Origin: HGM11412 sp045536025
GTDB taxonomy: Bacteria; Bacillota; Clostridia; Christensenellales; Borkfalkiaceae
Length of the DNA stretch: 36,472 nucleotides
Assembly (NCBI GenBank): GCA_045536025.1
Contig: JAZSMT010000019.1
Span: forward strand, 1-36,472
Reading direction: 5' to 3'
The position numbers were made by a program, and so were the translations under genes. The notes beneath the pieces were generated by a model. It ran no database searches. It worked only from the letters and a program-made list of their open reading frames with translations, and was not told where the DNA came from. Positions 8,542-16,626 of the stretch are shown one piece after another. Each line of letters opens with the position of its first letter. Within the stretch, counting starts at the first letter, position 1.

Positions 8542-8560
8542 TACATTATAAAATAATGTA
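8542..8560 (+). promoter_or_regulatory. Perfect inverted repeat at the 5' end of the nahK-dxs leader
   Basis: TACATTAT and ATAATGTA are separated by AAA, an 8-bp perfect dyad 2 bases after the predicted transcript start. It could be a stem at the very 5' end of the RNA that protects it, or an operator. It has no T-run and is too close to the start to act as a terminator. Confidence 0.5.
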
Positions 8561-8595
8561 AGTTTAAGTATCAATATGTAATTTAAGGAGCTGTT

Positions 8596-9672
8596 ATGGA
8601 TATTGTTCAAATTTGTAACGACTTTTCAATTAAGGGTGAATTTTCTAGTTATCAAATAATAAACACGGGTAATATCAATACTACTTACAAGGTTATTACG
8701 ATTGACGAGAAGGGTAAACATCAATATCTTTTTCAAAAAATAAATAAAAACGTATTTTCTCGCCCCGATCGCATTATGGAAAATATTACTCGAATTAACG
8801 AGTATATCGATAGTGAAGACAAAGAGTCTGACCTTATTATTCTTCACTTTATAAATAGTAAACTTGGTAAGCCTTTCGTTGTCGACGAGGATGGAAATTT
8901 TTGGCGTGCATGTAAATTTTTCGATTGTGCTTGCTATAATACAACTGACGATTTGTTCATTATTGAAGAGGCGGGTAAGGCTTTCGGTGAATTTCAGTTT
9001 TTGCTTTCGGGGTTTGACGCGTCCGTTCTTCATATAACGATTCCTGACTTTCACAATACGAAAAAGCGTATATCCAATCTTGCAAAAACAATTAAATACG
9101 CGGTAAGCGATAGAAAGGAAGAATCTCAAGCTGAAATCGACTATATTTTAGAAAATAAAAAAATCGGCGAAATGCTTGTTGATTTACTTGATAAAAACGA
9201 ACTTCCATTAAGAGTTACGCATAACGACACTAAGTGTAATAACGTAATATTTAATAAAGATACTAAAAAGGCCTTAGCGGTTATTGACCTTGATACTATT
9301 ATGCCGGGGCTTTGCTCATATGATTTTGGCGACGGCGCACGTTCCATTTGCTCAATGACGGAAGAGGACGAAACCGATTTATCTAAGGTTTCTTTTAATC
9401 TTGAAAAGTTTGAAAGTTTTACTAAAGGTTATTTTAAATATCTTAAAGATTCGGTTACTCAAATGGAAAAAGAGACATTTGCAATAAGCGTTTATATTAT
9501 GACGCTTGAGCTTGCCTCACGCTTTTTGCAAGACTATCTTAACGGCGATACCTACTTTAAGGTGTCAATGAAAAAACACAACCTTATTAGAACTCGTTGC
9601 CAAATTGCACTTTGTAAAGACATCTACAAAAAACTCGATATAATGAAAGAAATTGTAAAAAAATACACTTGA
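8596..9672 (+). CDS. NahK-like / aminoglycoside phosphotransferase-fold sugar kinase
   Basis: This is a cytoplasmic kinase of the APH/choline kinase fold, most like N-acetylhexosamine 1-kinase (NahK). NahK phosphorylates GlcNAc/GalNAc at C1 in mucin and milk-glycan use. The catalytic Brenner motif is HNDTKCNN (His209, Asp211, Asn216), followed by the metal-binding DLDTIMPG (Asp231, Asp233) and SYDFGDGAR, which closely match NahK. Its length is 358 residues. The start follows AAGGAG. dxs begins 1 base after its stop, so the two are co-expressed, yet I know of no functional link between them. No lacto-N-biose phosphorylase or epimerase is nearby, so the substrate is uncertain. Confidence 0.75.
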   Translation: MDIVQICNDFSIKGEFSSYQIINTGNINTTYKVITIDEKGKHQYLFQKINKNVFSRPDRIMENITRINEYIDSEDKESDLIILHFINSKLGKPFVVDEDGNFWRACKFFDCACYNTTDDLFIIEEAGKAFGEFQFLLSGFDASVLHITIPDFHNTKKRISNLAKTIKYAVSDRKEESQAEIDYILENKKIGEMLVDLLDKNELPLRVTHNDTKCNNVIFNKDTKKALAVIDLDTIMPGLCSYDFGDGARSICSMTEEDETDLSKVSFNLEKFESFTKGYFKYLKDSVTQMEKETFAISVYIMTLELASRFLQDYLNGDTYFKVSMKKHNLIRTRCQIALCKDIYKKLDIMKEIVKKYT

Positions 9673-9673
9673 T

Positions 9674-11470
9674 ATGTCAATTTTAGAAAAGCTCGATAAC
9701 GGCTATAACATTAAAAAACTTAATATTGACGAGCTTAAAGTTTTGTGTGATGAAATTAGGCAAAAAATTGTTGACACCGTGTCTGTAAACGGAGGGCATT
9801 TATCTTCGAATTTGGGCTCGGTTGAGTTAACGGTTGCCCTTCATTACGTTTTTGACTGTCCAAACGATAAATTTATTTTCGACGTTGGTCATCAATCTTA
9901 CGCTCATAAGATTTTATCTGGAAGGTGCGATAATTTTTCAACGCTTAGAAAAGACGGTGGCATTAGTGGATTTCCTAACCCTGAAGAAAGTGAAAGCGAT
10001 GCGTTTTTGGCAGGTCATGCAGGAACGTCCATTTCGGCAGGGCTTGGATATTGCCGTTCTCGTGACTTTTTAAAGGAGGACTATTTCGTCGCTTGCGTTG
10101 TAGGCGACGCCTCGTTTTTTAATGGTGAAAACCTTGAAGCGATAACATCAAGTACCACAAAACCTAAAAAATTCTTGATTATACTTAACGACAACGGCAT
10201 GTCTATAAGCAAGAATAATAACGGTCTTTATAAGCTCATATCTAAAATTACTATAAAAAAGAATTACAACCGCTTTAATTCATTTTTATCTAGAACTATC
10301 GGAAAAAACTTTATAGGTAAATTCCTAAAGCGTATAAAAAGTTCGCTTAAGCACGGTTTATCTCAAAATTCTTTTTCTGATAGCTTAGGTGTAAAGTACG
10401 TTGGAAAGTTTGATGGGCACGACGTAAAAACCTTGATAAAAATACTTTCTGATATAAAAGAGTTTTCTCAGCCTACGCTTCTTCACTTGCAAACGTTAAA
10501 AGGTAAAGGGGTTGACGAGGCTGAAAAGGACTCTTCTAGGTTTCACGGCGTTTCTAAAGATATGCAAGTGTCAAAGCACCACTTTTCAAACAGCGTATCT
10601 CAAATACTTATAAATCAAATTGAAAAAACACCGCAAATTCAAGCAATTACAGCAGGTATGAAAGATGGCGTAGGTCTTACTGAATTTGCTAAAGTTTACC
10701 CAAATTCTTTTATTGACGTAGGCATTCAAGAAGAATTTGCAGTAACACTCGCCGCAGGCATGGCTAAAAGTGGCACTAAACCTATTGTGTTTATGTATTC
10801 TACCTTTATGCAACGCGCATACGACCAAATTATGCACGACGTTTGCATGCAAAACCTCCCCGTAGTATTTTGCATAGATAGGGCAGGGTTCGTAGGTAGT
10901 GATGGGAAAACCCATCAAGGTCTTTTTGATATATCCTATCTAACACATATCCCAAATCTTACGGTGTTTGCTCCAACTACGATTGAAGAATTTGAAAAAA
11001 TTCTTGATTATTCGCTTGGTTTAAACTCTCCCGTTGCGATAAGATATCCATGTGGCAATATAAACGAGATAGATACTCAAAGAAATTATCAAGATTTATC
11101 AGCATTTGACGTGTTTGGAGATATCGAAAGCAACGTTATATTGGCAGTAGGCCCTAGAATGTTAGAGCTTGCCTTTGAAACGAAAAAATTAACCGATAAA
11201 AAATTAACCGTAATAAACGCCAGATGTATAAAGCCGTTAGATACGAAAATTCTTGATAAAATCAGTGATAAAAACATTATCGTATTAGAAGAAAATTCTA
11301 AAATTGGTGGTTTTGGTAGCGAAATTCTTGAGTATTATTCAAATGCTCGCTTAAAACCCTCGGTATTTATAATTGGCGTTGAAGATAAGTTTATTAATCA
11401 CGCAACCGTTGATGAGCAGTTGTCATACAACGGTTATACATCTCAAAATATAATTTCAAAATTTGTATAA
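9674..11470 (+). CDS. dxs: 1-deoxy-D-xylulose-5-phosphate synthase, divergent
   Basis: This TPP-dependent enzyme makes DXP from pyruvate and glyceraldehyde 3-phosphate, the first step of the MEP pathway. Family blocks in order are GGHLSSNLGS (40-49), DVGHQSYAHK (70-79), GHAGTSISAGLG, the TPP motif at 144-174 ending LNDN, IDVGIQEEFAVTLAAG with the catalytic Glu, YSTFMQRAYDQIMHDV, DRAGFVGSDGKTHQG and RYPCGN. At 598 residues it is slightly shorter than the usual 620 or so. Oddities are GDA in place of GDG in the TPP motif and EEF in place of the common EQH near the catalytic Glu. It begins 1 base after the kinase stop with no clear ribosome binding site. It is not at the common position between ispA and tlyA. 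Confidence 0.9.
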   Translation: MSILEKLDNGYNIKKLNIDELKVLCDEIRQKIVDTVSVNGGHLSSNLGSVELTVALHYVFDCPNDKFIFDVGHQSYAHKILSGRCDNFSTLRKDGGISGFPNPEESESDAFLAGHAGTSISAGLGYCRSRDFLKEDYFVACVVGDASFFNGENLEAITSSTTKPKKFLIILNDNGMSISKNNNGLYKLISKITIKKNYNRFNSFLSRTIGKNFIGKFLKRIKSSLKHGLSQNSFSDSLGVKYVGKFDGHDVKTLIKILSDIKEFSQPTLLHLQTLKGKGVDEAEKDSSRFHGVSKDMQVSKHHFSNSVSQILINQIEKTPQIQAITAGMKDGVGLTEFAKVYPNSFIDVGIQEEFAVTLAAGMAKSGTKPIVFMYSTFMQRAYDQIMHDVCMQNLPVVFCIDRAGFVGSDGKTHQGLFDISYLTHIPNLTVFAPTTIEEFEKILDYSLGLNSPVAIRYPCGNINEIDTQRNYQDLSAFDVFGDIESNVILAVGPRMLELAFETKKLTDKKLTVINARCIKPLDTKILDKISDKNIIVLEENSKIGGFGSEILEYYSNARLKPSVFIIGVEDKFINHATVDEQLSYNGYTSQNIISKFV

Positions 11471-11481
11471 GAGGAAAAATT

Positions 11482-12246
11482 ATGGATTTTAACGTAAATA
11501 CGCCGATACTGTTTGTAGTAGTAGGCATTATTATTGCGCTCGTTTTAGGGCAGTCGATTTATTTCTTAGTAAGGGCTTTAAAACGAGCTAAAGAACTCGG
11601 TATGGATAAAGCTGTTGTTAAAAAGACGATAACTTCGTCTGCAACCTTTACTATAGCACCGGCTATATCGATACTAGTTGGCGTAATTACCTTGTCAGTT
11701 TCACTTGGTATACCACTTCCGTGGCTTAGATTGTCAGTAGTAGGCTCATTGTCGTATGAAACGGTTGCTGCTGGCAATACGCTTAACGCTTTAGGTCTTT
11801 CTATGGGAACTGAAGTGGCGGACGCGTCCTCCTACGTTACCGTTGCTTGGGTTATGACGATAGGTATTATTTTAGGATTATTCTTAGTTCCGCTACTTAC
11901 CAAAAAAATTCAAGGCGGTATGATTAAGCTTGAAAATAAAGACAAGAAATGGATGGAAATATTTAATAACGCAATGTTTTTAGGTATGATATCGGCGTTT
12001 TTAGGTTTTGTTTTCTGCGACGTTACCAACCTCTTTAGGTCAAGTGAGTGGCTAATTGCTAACGGTATCACGAGAACGGCTTGCTTAATTCCAGTATCCG
12101 TAATGCTCGTATCTGCTATCGTTATGGTAGTGCTTGGCTTACTTTCTAAAAAGACTAAACAGCGCTGGATTACCGATTACGCATTGCCTATAAGTTTAAT
12201 TGTAGGCATGGCATCGGCAATTCCGTTTACAGCGTGGTTAGGTTAG
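11482..12246 (+). CDS. DUF5058-like multispanning membrane protein (putative transporter subunit A)
   Basis: A 254-residue integral membrane protein with about six hydrophobic segments (roughly 7-31, 50-77, 118-140, 160-180, 192-217 and 229-250). I recognise the overall pattern as DUF5058, including the ATFTIAPAISILVGVITLSV stretch followed by PLPWLRLSVVGS; this is from memory and has not been searched. The function is unknown, but a permease is likely. The start follows AGAGG. The next gene begins 11 bases after its stop and encodes a second membrane protein, and an M20 peptidase follows, suggesting uptake or export of a peptide or an acylated amino acid. There is no signal peptide cleavage site and no ATPase domain. 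Confidence 0.7.
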   Translation: MDFNVNTPILFVVVGIIIALVLGQSIYFLVRALKRAKELGMDKAVVKKTITSSATFTIAPAISILVGVITLSVSLGIPLPWLRLSVVGSLSYETVAAGNTLNALGLSMGTEVADASSYVTVAWVMTIGIILGLFLVPLLTKKIQGGMIKLENKDKKWMEIFNNAMFLGMISAFLGFVFCDVTNLFRSSEWLIANGITRTACLIPVSVMLVSAIVMVVLGLLSKKTKQRWITDYALPISLIVGMASAIPFTAWLG

Positions 12247-12257
12247 GAGGTGGCTTT

Positions 12258-12923
12258 ATGAAAAAGAATTTAACTTATTTACAAAGTGTACATAGAGACG
12301 GTAAAATTTGGGGCTTTACGCTTTTTGCTGCAATCTTGTTATTCCCTTTCGTTGCTTGTATTATATTTAATGCGCTTCCTAATTGGGGTGCGCTTGCAAA
12401 GGGGTTAATCGGCGTTGCGCCTATGTATTGGGCGGTTGCTATCGTTGAGGTTATAACTTACGTTCCTATGCTCGGTGCGGGTGGTGCGTATTTGTCCTTC
12501 GTAACTGGTAATATTTCAAATTTAAAGCTTCCTTGCGCTCTTAACGCTATGGAAATTGCAAACGTAAAACCAACTACTGAAGAGGGTGAAATTATTTCTA
12601 CCATTTCAATAGCAGTATCAAGTATAGTAACAACGCTTATTATTATCGTAGGCATACTATTTATAGTTCCTCTTGCTCCGCTTCTTCAATCGCCTGAATT
12701 ATCAAGTGCGTTTAACCAGTTGCTTCCCGCATTATTTGGTGGGCTTGGTGTAGTATTTGTATCAAAAAACGTAAAACTTGCGATTGCACCGATAATTTTA
12801 ATGCTTATATTATTTATTGCAGTTCCTGCGCTTGACGCTGGTATGGTTGGAATTATGGTGCCGGTAGGCGTAATTTTTACTCTTATCGTTGCACGAATTA
12901 TGTATAAAAAAGGTATTATTTAA
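12258..12923 (+). CDS. Multispanning membrane protein, partner of the DUF5058-like protein
   Basis: A 221-residue integral membrane protein with five to six hydrophobic segments. I chose the ATG at 12258 because AGGAGG lies 7 bases before it; an upstream GTG at 12234 would overlap the previous gene and has no such site. Mid-protein there is a polar, Gly-rich stretch (PMLGAGGAYLSFVTGNISNL) that could line a substrate path, then a soluble loop EIANVKPTTEEGE and hydrophobic helices to a KKG tail. I do not recognise a named family with confidence. Its size and topology resemble its upstream neighbour, so a heteromeric two-subunit permease is a reasonable inference. The M20 peptidase gene starts 2 bases after its stop. 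Confidence 0.65.
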   Translation: MKKNLTYLQSVHRDGKIWGFTLFAAILLFPFVACIIFNALPNWGALAKGLIGVAPMYWAVAIVEVITYVPMLGAGGAYLSFVTGNISNLKLPCALNAMEIANVKPTTEEGEIISTISIAVSSIVTTLIIIVGILFIVPLAPLLQSPELSSAFNQLLPALFGGLGVVFVSKNVKLAIAPIILMLILFIAVPALDAGMVGIMVPVGVIFTLIVARIMYKKGII

Positions 12924-12925
12924 TT

Positions 12926-14368
12926 ATGGTTGAAATTATACTACTAGCGCTCCTTGCACTTTTTTTGATTTTTATTGCAGTAATCGTTATAAGGGCTATT
13001 AATTTTAAGCCGTTAAATAACGTTGATATTGACTGTGAGGAATTTGATTTTGACGGCGAAAAAGCTGTTTATAGTCTTCAAGAGCTAGTTAAATGTAAAA
13101 CTGTTTCGTATAAGGATAAATCGCTTGAAGATAATGGTGAATTTAATAAGCTTTTAGATAAACTTCCTAAACTTTATCCAAACGTTTTTAAGGTTGTTAC
13201 TGAAATTCCCTTTAAAAACCGCGGTATACTTTTAAAATGGCAAGGTAAAAGCAATAAAAAAGCGTCTGTAATGATGTCACACTTTGACGTTGTGCCTGTA
13301 AACGAAGAATTGTGGACGTATCCTCCTTTTTCCGCAACCGTTGTTGACGGTGTAATGTGGGGAAGAGGTACGGTTGATACTAAAATTACCTTAAACGGTG
13401 CGCTTAGTGGTGCTGATTATCTTATAACTAAAGGTTTTATTCCTGAAAACGACGTATATTTTGCCTTTTCGGGTGAAGAAGAGATTAGCGGTCCGTTTGC
13501 TAGCGACGTCGTTGATTATTTTGAAAGTAACGGTATCGAGCTTGACCTCGTTTTAGACGAGGGCGGTGCGGTAGTTGAAAAGGTATTTCCAGGCGTTAGC
13601 ACTCCTTGCGGTATGATAGGAATTGCTGAAAAAGGCATGATTGACGTTTTGTATCGCACAAAATCCAACGGTGGGCACGCTTCTGCACCCAAACCTCACA
13701 CGCCTGTAGGCGTTTTATCAAAAGCGTGCGTGAACGTTGAAAATAAGCCCTTCAAAATGAAAATGACGCCACCTGTTAAAGAACTTTTTAACACGCTTGG
13801 TAGATATTCTTCGTTCGGTTATAAGCTTATATTTGCAAACCTTTGGTGTTTCGGCTGGATACTTGACCTTTTAGGTAGAAAATCGGGTGGCGAAATCAAC
13901 GCGTTATTAAGAACTACCGTTGCCTTTACGCAAATGAAAGGAAGTTCAGCGTCAAACGTAATACCGCCCGAGTGTGAAATGGTTTCAAATATCCGCTTAA
14001 ACCCTCACGACACCGTTGACGGTACGTTAGAAGAAATTAATAAAAAGGTAAACGATAAAAGCGTTGAAGTTTTAAAAATATCAGGCTATAATCCAAGCCG
14101 TATATCTAAAGTTGATTGCGAGGCTTATAATAAGGTTGCAAGCGCAGTAGTTTCAACCTTTAAAGGCGCGATTGCATCGCCGTATTTGATGGTACAGTGT
14201 TCAGATAGTCGTCATTACGGTAAAATTTCAGATAGGGTATATAGATTTTCAGCATCTGATTTTACAAAAGAAGAGCGTGCTTGCGTTCACGGCAATAACG
14301 AAAGAATTAGAATTGACGTTATTAAGCGCGCCGTTGAATTTTATATTAGACTAATGAAAAAGTGTTAA
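12926..14368 (+). CDS. M20 family metallopeptidase with N-terminal membrane anchor
   Basis: A di-zinc peptidase or deacylase of the M20 (ArgE/DapE/carboxypeptidase G2/PM20D1) group. Residues 1-24 form a membrane helix, so it is anchored. Metal and catalytic residues are visible: His119 and Asp121 (MSHFDVVP), Asp151 (GRGTVDTK), the catalytic Glu184-Glu185 (SGEEE), Asp211 (VLDEGGA) and a C-terminal His in CVHGNNER. A dimerisation domain lies between about 230 and 350. The length is 480 residues. The substrate could be a dipeptide, an N-acyl amino acid or a similar amide; it cannot be told from sequence. It directly follows the two membrane proteins with almost no gap and is closed by a terminator, so the three look like one system. 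Confidence 0.85.
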   Translation: MVEIILLALLALFLIFIAVIVIRAINFKPLNNVDIDCEEFDFDGEKAVYSLQELVKCKTVSYKDKSLEDNGEFNKLLDKLPKLYPNVFKVVTEIPFKNRGILLKWQGKSNKKASVMMSHFDVVPVNEELWTYPPFSATVVDGVMWGRGTVDTKITLNGALSGADYLITKGFIPENDVYFAFSGEEEISGPFASDVVDYFESNGIELDLVLDEGGAVVEKVFPGVSTPCGMIGIAEKGMIDVLYRTKSNGGHASAPKPHTPVGVLSKACVNVENKPFKMKMTPPVKELFNTLGRYSSFGYKLIFANLWCFGWILDLLGRKSGGEINALLRTTVAFTQMKGSSASNVIPPECEMVSNIRLNPHDTVDGTLEEINKKVNDKSVEVLKISGYNPSRISKVDCEAYNKVASAVVSTFKGAIASPYLMVQCSDSRHYGKISDRVYRFSASDFTKEERACVHGNNERIRIDVIKRAVEFYIRLMKKC

Positions 14369-14396
14369 AAATACGGCTATCTTTAGCCGTTTTTTA
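14369..14396 (+). terminator. Rho-independent terminator after the M20 peptidase
   Basis: ACGGCTA (14373-14379) pairs with TAGCCGT (14384-14390) around a TCTT loop. An A-run precedes the stem and a T-run to 14395 follows. It starts right after the stop codon. Confidence 0.9.
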
Positions 14397-14409
14397 ATGC
14401 TTTATTGTC

Positions 14410-14438
14410 TTGCTAAACGCTAATATTTATGATAGAAT
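14410..14438 (+). promoter_or_regulatory. Promoter of prmA, probably giving a leaderless mRNA
   Basis: TTGCTA (14410-14415), 17 bases, then TAGAAT (14433-14438). The expected transcript start, about 7 bases past the -10 box, falls on the A of the prmA ATG at 14445. There is no Shine-Dalgarno sequence between the -10 box and the ATG. Confidence 0.6.
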
Positions 14439-14444
14439 AAATTT

Positions 14445-15392
14445 ATGAATTACGTTGAACTTACAGTTTATACAACACACGAGGCTGAAGAGCTTATTTC
14501 TTCAAAACTTTGGGAATATACCGAATACGGTGTTTCGGTGTGCGATGAAAACGACGTTTTAGAATTAATTAATAAAAGGCGTAACACTTGGGATTATCTT
14601 GAAGATAGTGTAACCGCAAACGTAGGCTCTGGTATTACTATGGTTAAGGCGTACTTTGACGTTGACGGTGCTGACGATAAAATTTCGGCTATTACTAAAG
14701 AGTTTTATCAAATGCGAGATAACGCACTTGGTTTTATTAATTTTGGCACTTTAGAAACGGCAAGGCGCATAGTTGACGGCGACGATTGGATTGAGGTATG
14801 GCGCAAGCATTATAGACCTATGAGTATCGGTAAAGTCGTGGTTTGCCCCGAGTGGATAGAATACGATAAGCGCGAGGGCGATATCGTAGTTAAAATCGAT
14901 AGCAATATGGCTTTTGGAACGGGTGAGCACGAAACTACGTCTATGTGTATAGAGTTTTTGTCTAAATACGTTAAATCTGACTTAACCGTAATAGACGTCG
15001 GAACAGGTTCGGGTATTTTAGGTATCTCAGCCGTTTTATTAGGTGCAAAACGCGCCGTAATGACTGATATTGACGACGTGGCGGTTAAAACCGCTATTTT
15101 AAACGCCAAGCTCAACGGTGTTTACGATAAGTGTATAATTACGCTTGACGACCTTGTGAGTGGTAGCGATGCAGTTGGTGATATAGTAGTTGCAAATATT
15201 ACTGCCGATATTTTATGCGTTTTATCAAAAGATATTGAAAAGCACGTTAAAAAAGGCACGATTTTAATACTTAGCGGAATACTTCGCGAAAAAGCTGATT
15301 TGGTAGTTCAAACCTATCTTCCACTCGGCTATAAAATTATTAATTCAGAATCTAAGGGCGAGTGGGTTGCCCTCGTGTTGGAGAGGGTATGA
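14445..15392 (+). CDS. prmA: Ribosomal protein L11 methyltransferase
   Basis: A SAM-dependent methyltransferase that trimethylates ribosomal protein L11. The N-terminal domain opens with YVELTVYTTHEAEELIS, as expected for PrmA, which supports this start. The catalytic domain has MAFGTGEHETTSMC, the SAM-binding DVGTGSGILGISA (about 185-197), and the VVANITADIL motif with the conserved Asn. The length of 315 residues is normal. The ATG lies only 7 bases past a -10 box and has no ribosome binding site, so translation is probably leaderless. It overlaps mtaB by 4 bases (ATGA). The rsmE gene that often follows prmA in Clostridia is absent here. Confidence 0.95.
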   Translation: MNYVELTVYTTHEAEELISSKLWEYTEYGVSVCDENDVLELINKRRNTWDYLEDSVTANVGSGITMVKAYFDVDGADDKISAITKEFYQMRDNALGFINFGTLETARRIVDGDDWIEVWRKHYRPMSIGKVVVCPEWIEYDKREGDIVVKIDSNMAFGTGEHETTSMCIEFLSKYVKSDLTVIDVGTGSGILGISAVLLGAKRAVMTDIDDVAVKTAILNAKLNGVYDKCIITLDDLVSGSDAVGDIVVANITADILCVLSKDIEKHVKKGTILILSGILREKADLVVQTYLPLGYKIINSESKGEWVALVLERV

Positions 15393-16624
15393 AAGTAGTT
15401 GTTTTTACGCTCGGTTGCAAGGTAAATTCTTGCGAAAGCAAAGCTTTATTAAAAGGGTTTTCCGACCTTGGCTACGAGGTTAGTGAAGAGCTTACCTTTG
15501 CCGACGTTTACGTTATAAACACTTGTGCCGTTACTAAAGAGGCTGAAAAAAAATCTCGCCAAGCGGTTGCGCGCGTTAAAAAACAAAACCCAAATGCAAA
15601 AATTATCGTTACGGGCTGTGCATCCGAGCGTTCGCCTGAAAGTTTTTATAATAAAGACGGCGTTTATTTAGTTACCGGTACGTCAAGCAAAGAAAAGATT
15701 ATAAGCCTTATAGATAAAGGCGGAACTAAAATTTTTGAGCCTGAAACCTCCTATCACGAGCTTCCTACGCCAAAAACTACTAAAGCGCGCGCATTTATCA
15801 AGGTGCAGGACGGATGTAATAATTTTTGCTCGTATTGTATAATTCCGTATTTAAGAGGGCGTAGCCGTTCTAGAAGCCCTGAAAGCGTTAGGGCTGAGAT
15901 TGAGGCGTTGTCGCCACTTGAAGCTGTTTTAACGGCAATTAACCTGTCTGCGTATAATTTCGAAGGTGTTGAACTTTGTGGGCTTATTTCAGTTCTTAAA
16001 GGCTTAAAAACGCGCATAAGACTCGGTAGTTTAGAAGAAAACGTTATATCTGAAAAGTTTTTAATTGAGCTATCAAATCTTTTCGATTTTGCACCTCATT
16101 TTCATTTATCACTTCAATCGGGGTGTGACGATACGCTAAAAGCAATGCGTAGAAAATACGATACTAAAGTTTTTTTAAGTGGAGTTAAGCTTATTAGAAA
16201 GTATTTTAATAACGCGGGTATTACTACCGACGTAATCGTTGGTTATCCAACCGAAACTGACGAAGATTTTGAAAAAAGCATAGAATTTGTTAAATTAGTA
16301 AACTTTTCAGACGTTCACGTGTTTACCTATTCACCTAGAGAAGGCACGGCTTCTTATAAGCTTAAAGATTTACCGCCCGAGATAAAGCGTTATAGAACTG
16401 AACGCATGCTTGCCGTAAAGGAAGAGCTTAAAAACCGCTTTATAACCGAAAACATAAATAGCATACACCAAGTTATCATCGAGGAGTATTTAGACGGTTA
16501 CTCTGTTGGATATACAGGTAATTATATAAAAGTTTATATTGATAAAAAATTAAACGAAGGCAAGTATACCGTTATACTTGATAAGGTTTTTAAAGACGGT
16601 GCGCTTGCAAAAATTAAGGAGTAA
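15389..16624 (+). CDS. mtaB: tRNA (t6A37) methylthiotransferase MtaB
   Basis: A radical-SAM enzyme that adds a methylthio group to t6A at position 37 of tRNAs reading ANN codons. The N-terminal domain has three cluster cysteines, Cys10 (TLGCKVNSCE), Cys46 (NTCAV) and Cys77 (TGCASE). The radical-SAM motif CNNFCSYC supplies Cys143, Cys147 and Cys150. HLSLQSGCD and a C-terminal TRAM-like segment follow. I chose the ATG at 15389 (411 residues), which follows GGAGAGGG and overlaps the prmA stop (ATGA); a GTG at 15362 would only add nine residues read inside prmA. The HIT gene follows after 2 bases. Confidence 0.95.
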   Translation: MKVVVFTLGCKVNSCESKALLKGFSDLGYEVSEELTFADVYVINTCAVTKEAEKKSRQAVARVKKQNPNAKIIVTGCASERSPESFYNKDGVYLVTGTSSKEKIISLIDKGGTKIFEPETSYHELPTPKTTKARAFIKVQDGCNNFCSYCIIPYLRGRSRSRSPESVRAEIEALSPLEAVLTAINLSAYNFEGVELCGLISVLKGLKTRIRLGSLEENVISEKFLIELSNLFDFAPHFHLSLQSGCDDTLKAMRRKYDTKVFLSGVKLIRKYFNNAGITTDVIVGYPTETDEDFEKSIEFVKLVNFSDVHVFTYSPREGTASYKLKDLPPEIKRYRTERMLAVKEELKNRFITENINSIHQVIIEEYLDGYSVGYTGNYIKVYIDKKLNEGKYTVILDKVFKDGALAKIKE

Positions 16625-16626
16625 TT

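Noticed and set aside
8626..9129. A 167-codon antisense frame inside the NahK-like kinase gene
   Set aside because: The sense gene has catalytic motifs over its length; the antisense frame has none and no start signals.
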